From contig JAOVVO010000030.1 of NCBI GenBank assembly GCA_028564675.1, forward strand, positions 124,001 to 188,000: a DNA stretch of 64,000 nt, read 5' to 3'. Position 1 is the first letter of the stretch. Every line of letters begins with the position of its first letter. The translations under genes were made by a program, and so were the position numbers. The notes beneath the pieces were generated by a model. That model was not told where the DNA came from, did no database searches, and saw only the letters and a list, made by a program, of their open reading frames with translations. This DNA comes from Onchocerca lupi (taxonomy: Eukaryota > Nematoda > Chromadorea > Rhabditida > Onchocercidae). This document shows positions 63,755 to 64,000 of this stretch, in pieces.

Positions 63755-64000
63755 ATGTTTATGAGTGGAAATTACAGGGAATTCGGAGTACCACTGAAGG
63801 GTGCATTCACTGGGCATGATTTTGAAGTATTGGTCAATGAAGCGATACGCTTAGTACTAGGTCAAACTGCGCCAAATTATTCGTTCGGTCCGTTTAACGA
63901 AATTGAACGAAAAGGATCTGTGGTTGTTCAAGCATCGGACGTGAATCTCATTTGGGCAGCACTTTCAGTATACGGACGCTTTTTTGGCAAACCCATTGCT
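63755..64000 (+). CDS. Probable RPP14/POP5-type RNase P subunit, cut by window end
   Basis: From ATG 63755 the frame is open to the end of the window (82 codons). It reads YREFGVPLKGAFTGHDFEVL, then AIRLVLG, then VVVQASDVNLIWAALSVYGR and FFGKPIA. The helix-strand order, the (V/I)L(R)xxxxxxxxLWxxLxxxG segment and the position of the aromatic Trp resemble human RPP14 (ILRICSSGLVKLWSSLTLLG) and the POP5 family. That family consists of small protein subunits of nuclear RNase P/MRP, which process tRNA and rRNA precursors. A TTACAG at 63772-63777 inside the frame is a good acceptor, so the true coding exon may start at 63778 with an upstream exon not located. The C-terminus is outside the window. 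Confidence 0.45.
   Translation, partial: MFMSGNYREFGVPLKGAFTGHDFEVLVNEAIRLVLGQTAPNYSFGPFNEIERKGSVVVQASDVNLIWAALSVYGRFFGKPIA

Noticed and set aside
1..64000. CRISPR array, bacterial operon, Wolbachia-type insert or LTR element
   Set aside because: No regularly spaced repeats, no Shine-Dalgarno-led gene clusters, no recognisable bacterial protein and no paired long direct repeats were seen on reading both strands.

Overview
This is an AT-rich (roughly 30% GC) eukaryotic window. It is most likely from a parasitic spirurid or filarial-type nematode. The reasons are: many small exons split by TTTCAG/GTAAGT-type introns; several start codons lying 3-14 bases behind a TTTCAG-like acceptor, as expected for SL1 trans-splicing; a nematode-style unc-115; and introns longer than those usual in Caenorhabditis. 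No bacterial, viral or organellar gene was recognised. Exon structures were built by hand from splice sites, phase and family resemblance, so exact ends need transcript support.

Layout. 1-7.5 kb: no recognised gene, only coding-like exons and small ORFs. 7.67-9.66 kb (+): a three-finger (Ly6/activin-receptor-like) membrane protein. 12.47-15.38 kb (-): low-molecular-weight tyrosine phosphatase followed on the same strand by a PTRHD1-type protein, a possible operon. 17.1-22.8 kb (+): unc-115/ABLIM, with three LIM domains and a villin headpiece. 27.2-29.7 kb (-): KDEL receptor ERD2, complete at 212 aa. 32.6-37.4 kb (+): Unkempt, a CCCH zinc-finger protein with a shrunken C-terminal zinc site. 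38.7-45.1 kb (-): PGAP1-type GPI inositol-deacylase. 45.2-50.3 kb: a long spacer with unidentified coding-like fragments. 50.4-54.4 kb (-): TAF4 subunit of TFIID. 56.5-60.8 kb (+): epsilon-type diacylglycerol kinase. 61.9-63.0 kb (+): a GPATCH2-like protein without a G-patch. 63.76 kb to the end (+): start of a probable RPP14/POP5-type RNase P subunit.

The genes are mostly unrelated housekeeping or neuronal functions. There is a loose secretory-pathway theme (ERD2 and PGAP1, separated by Unkempt) and an RNA/transcription theme (Unkempt, TAF4, GPATCH2-like, RPP14-like). The most interesting unexplained structures are near-perfect hairpins at 6.23-6.38, 18.16-18.23, 25.33-25.38 and 30.61-30.66 kb, a set of diverged tandem duplications, the coding-like region at 48.1-49.3 kb, and a short ORF with a signal peptide at 561-710.
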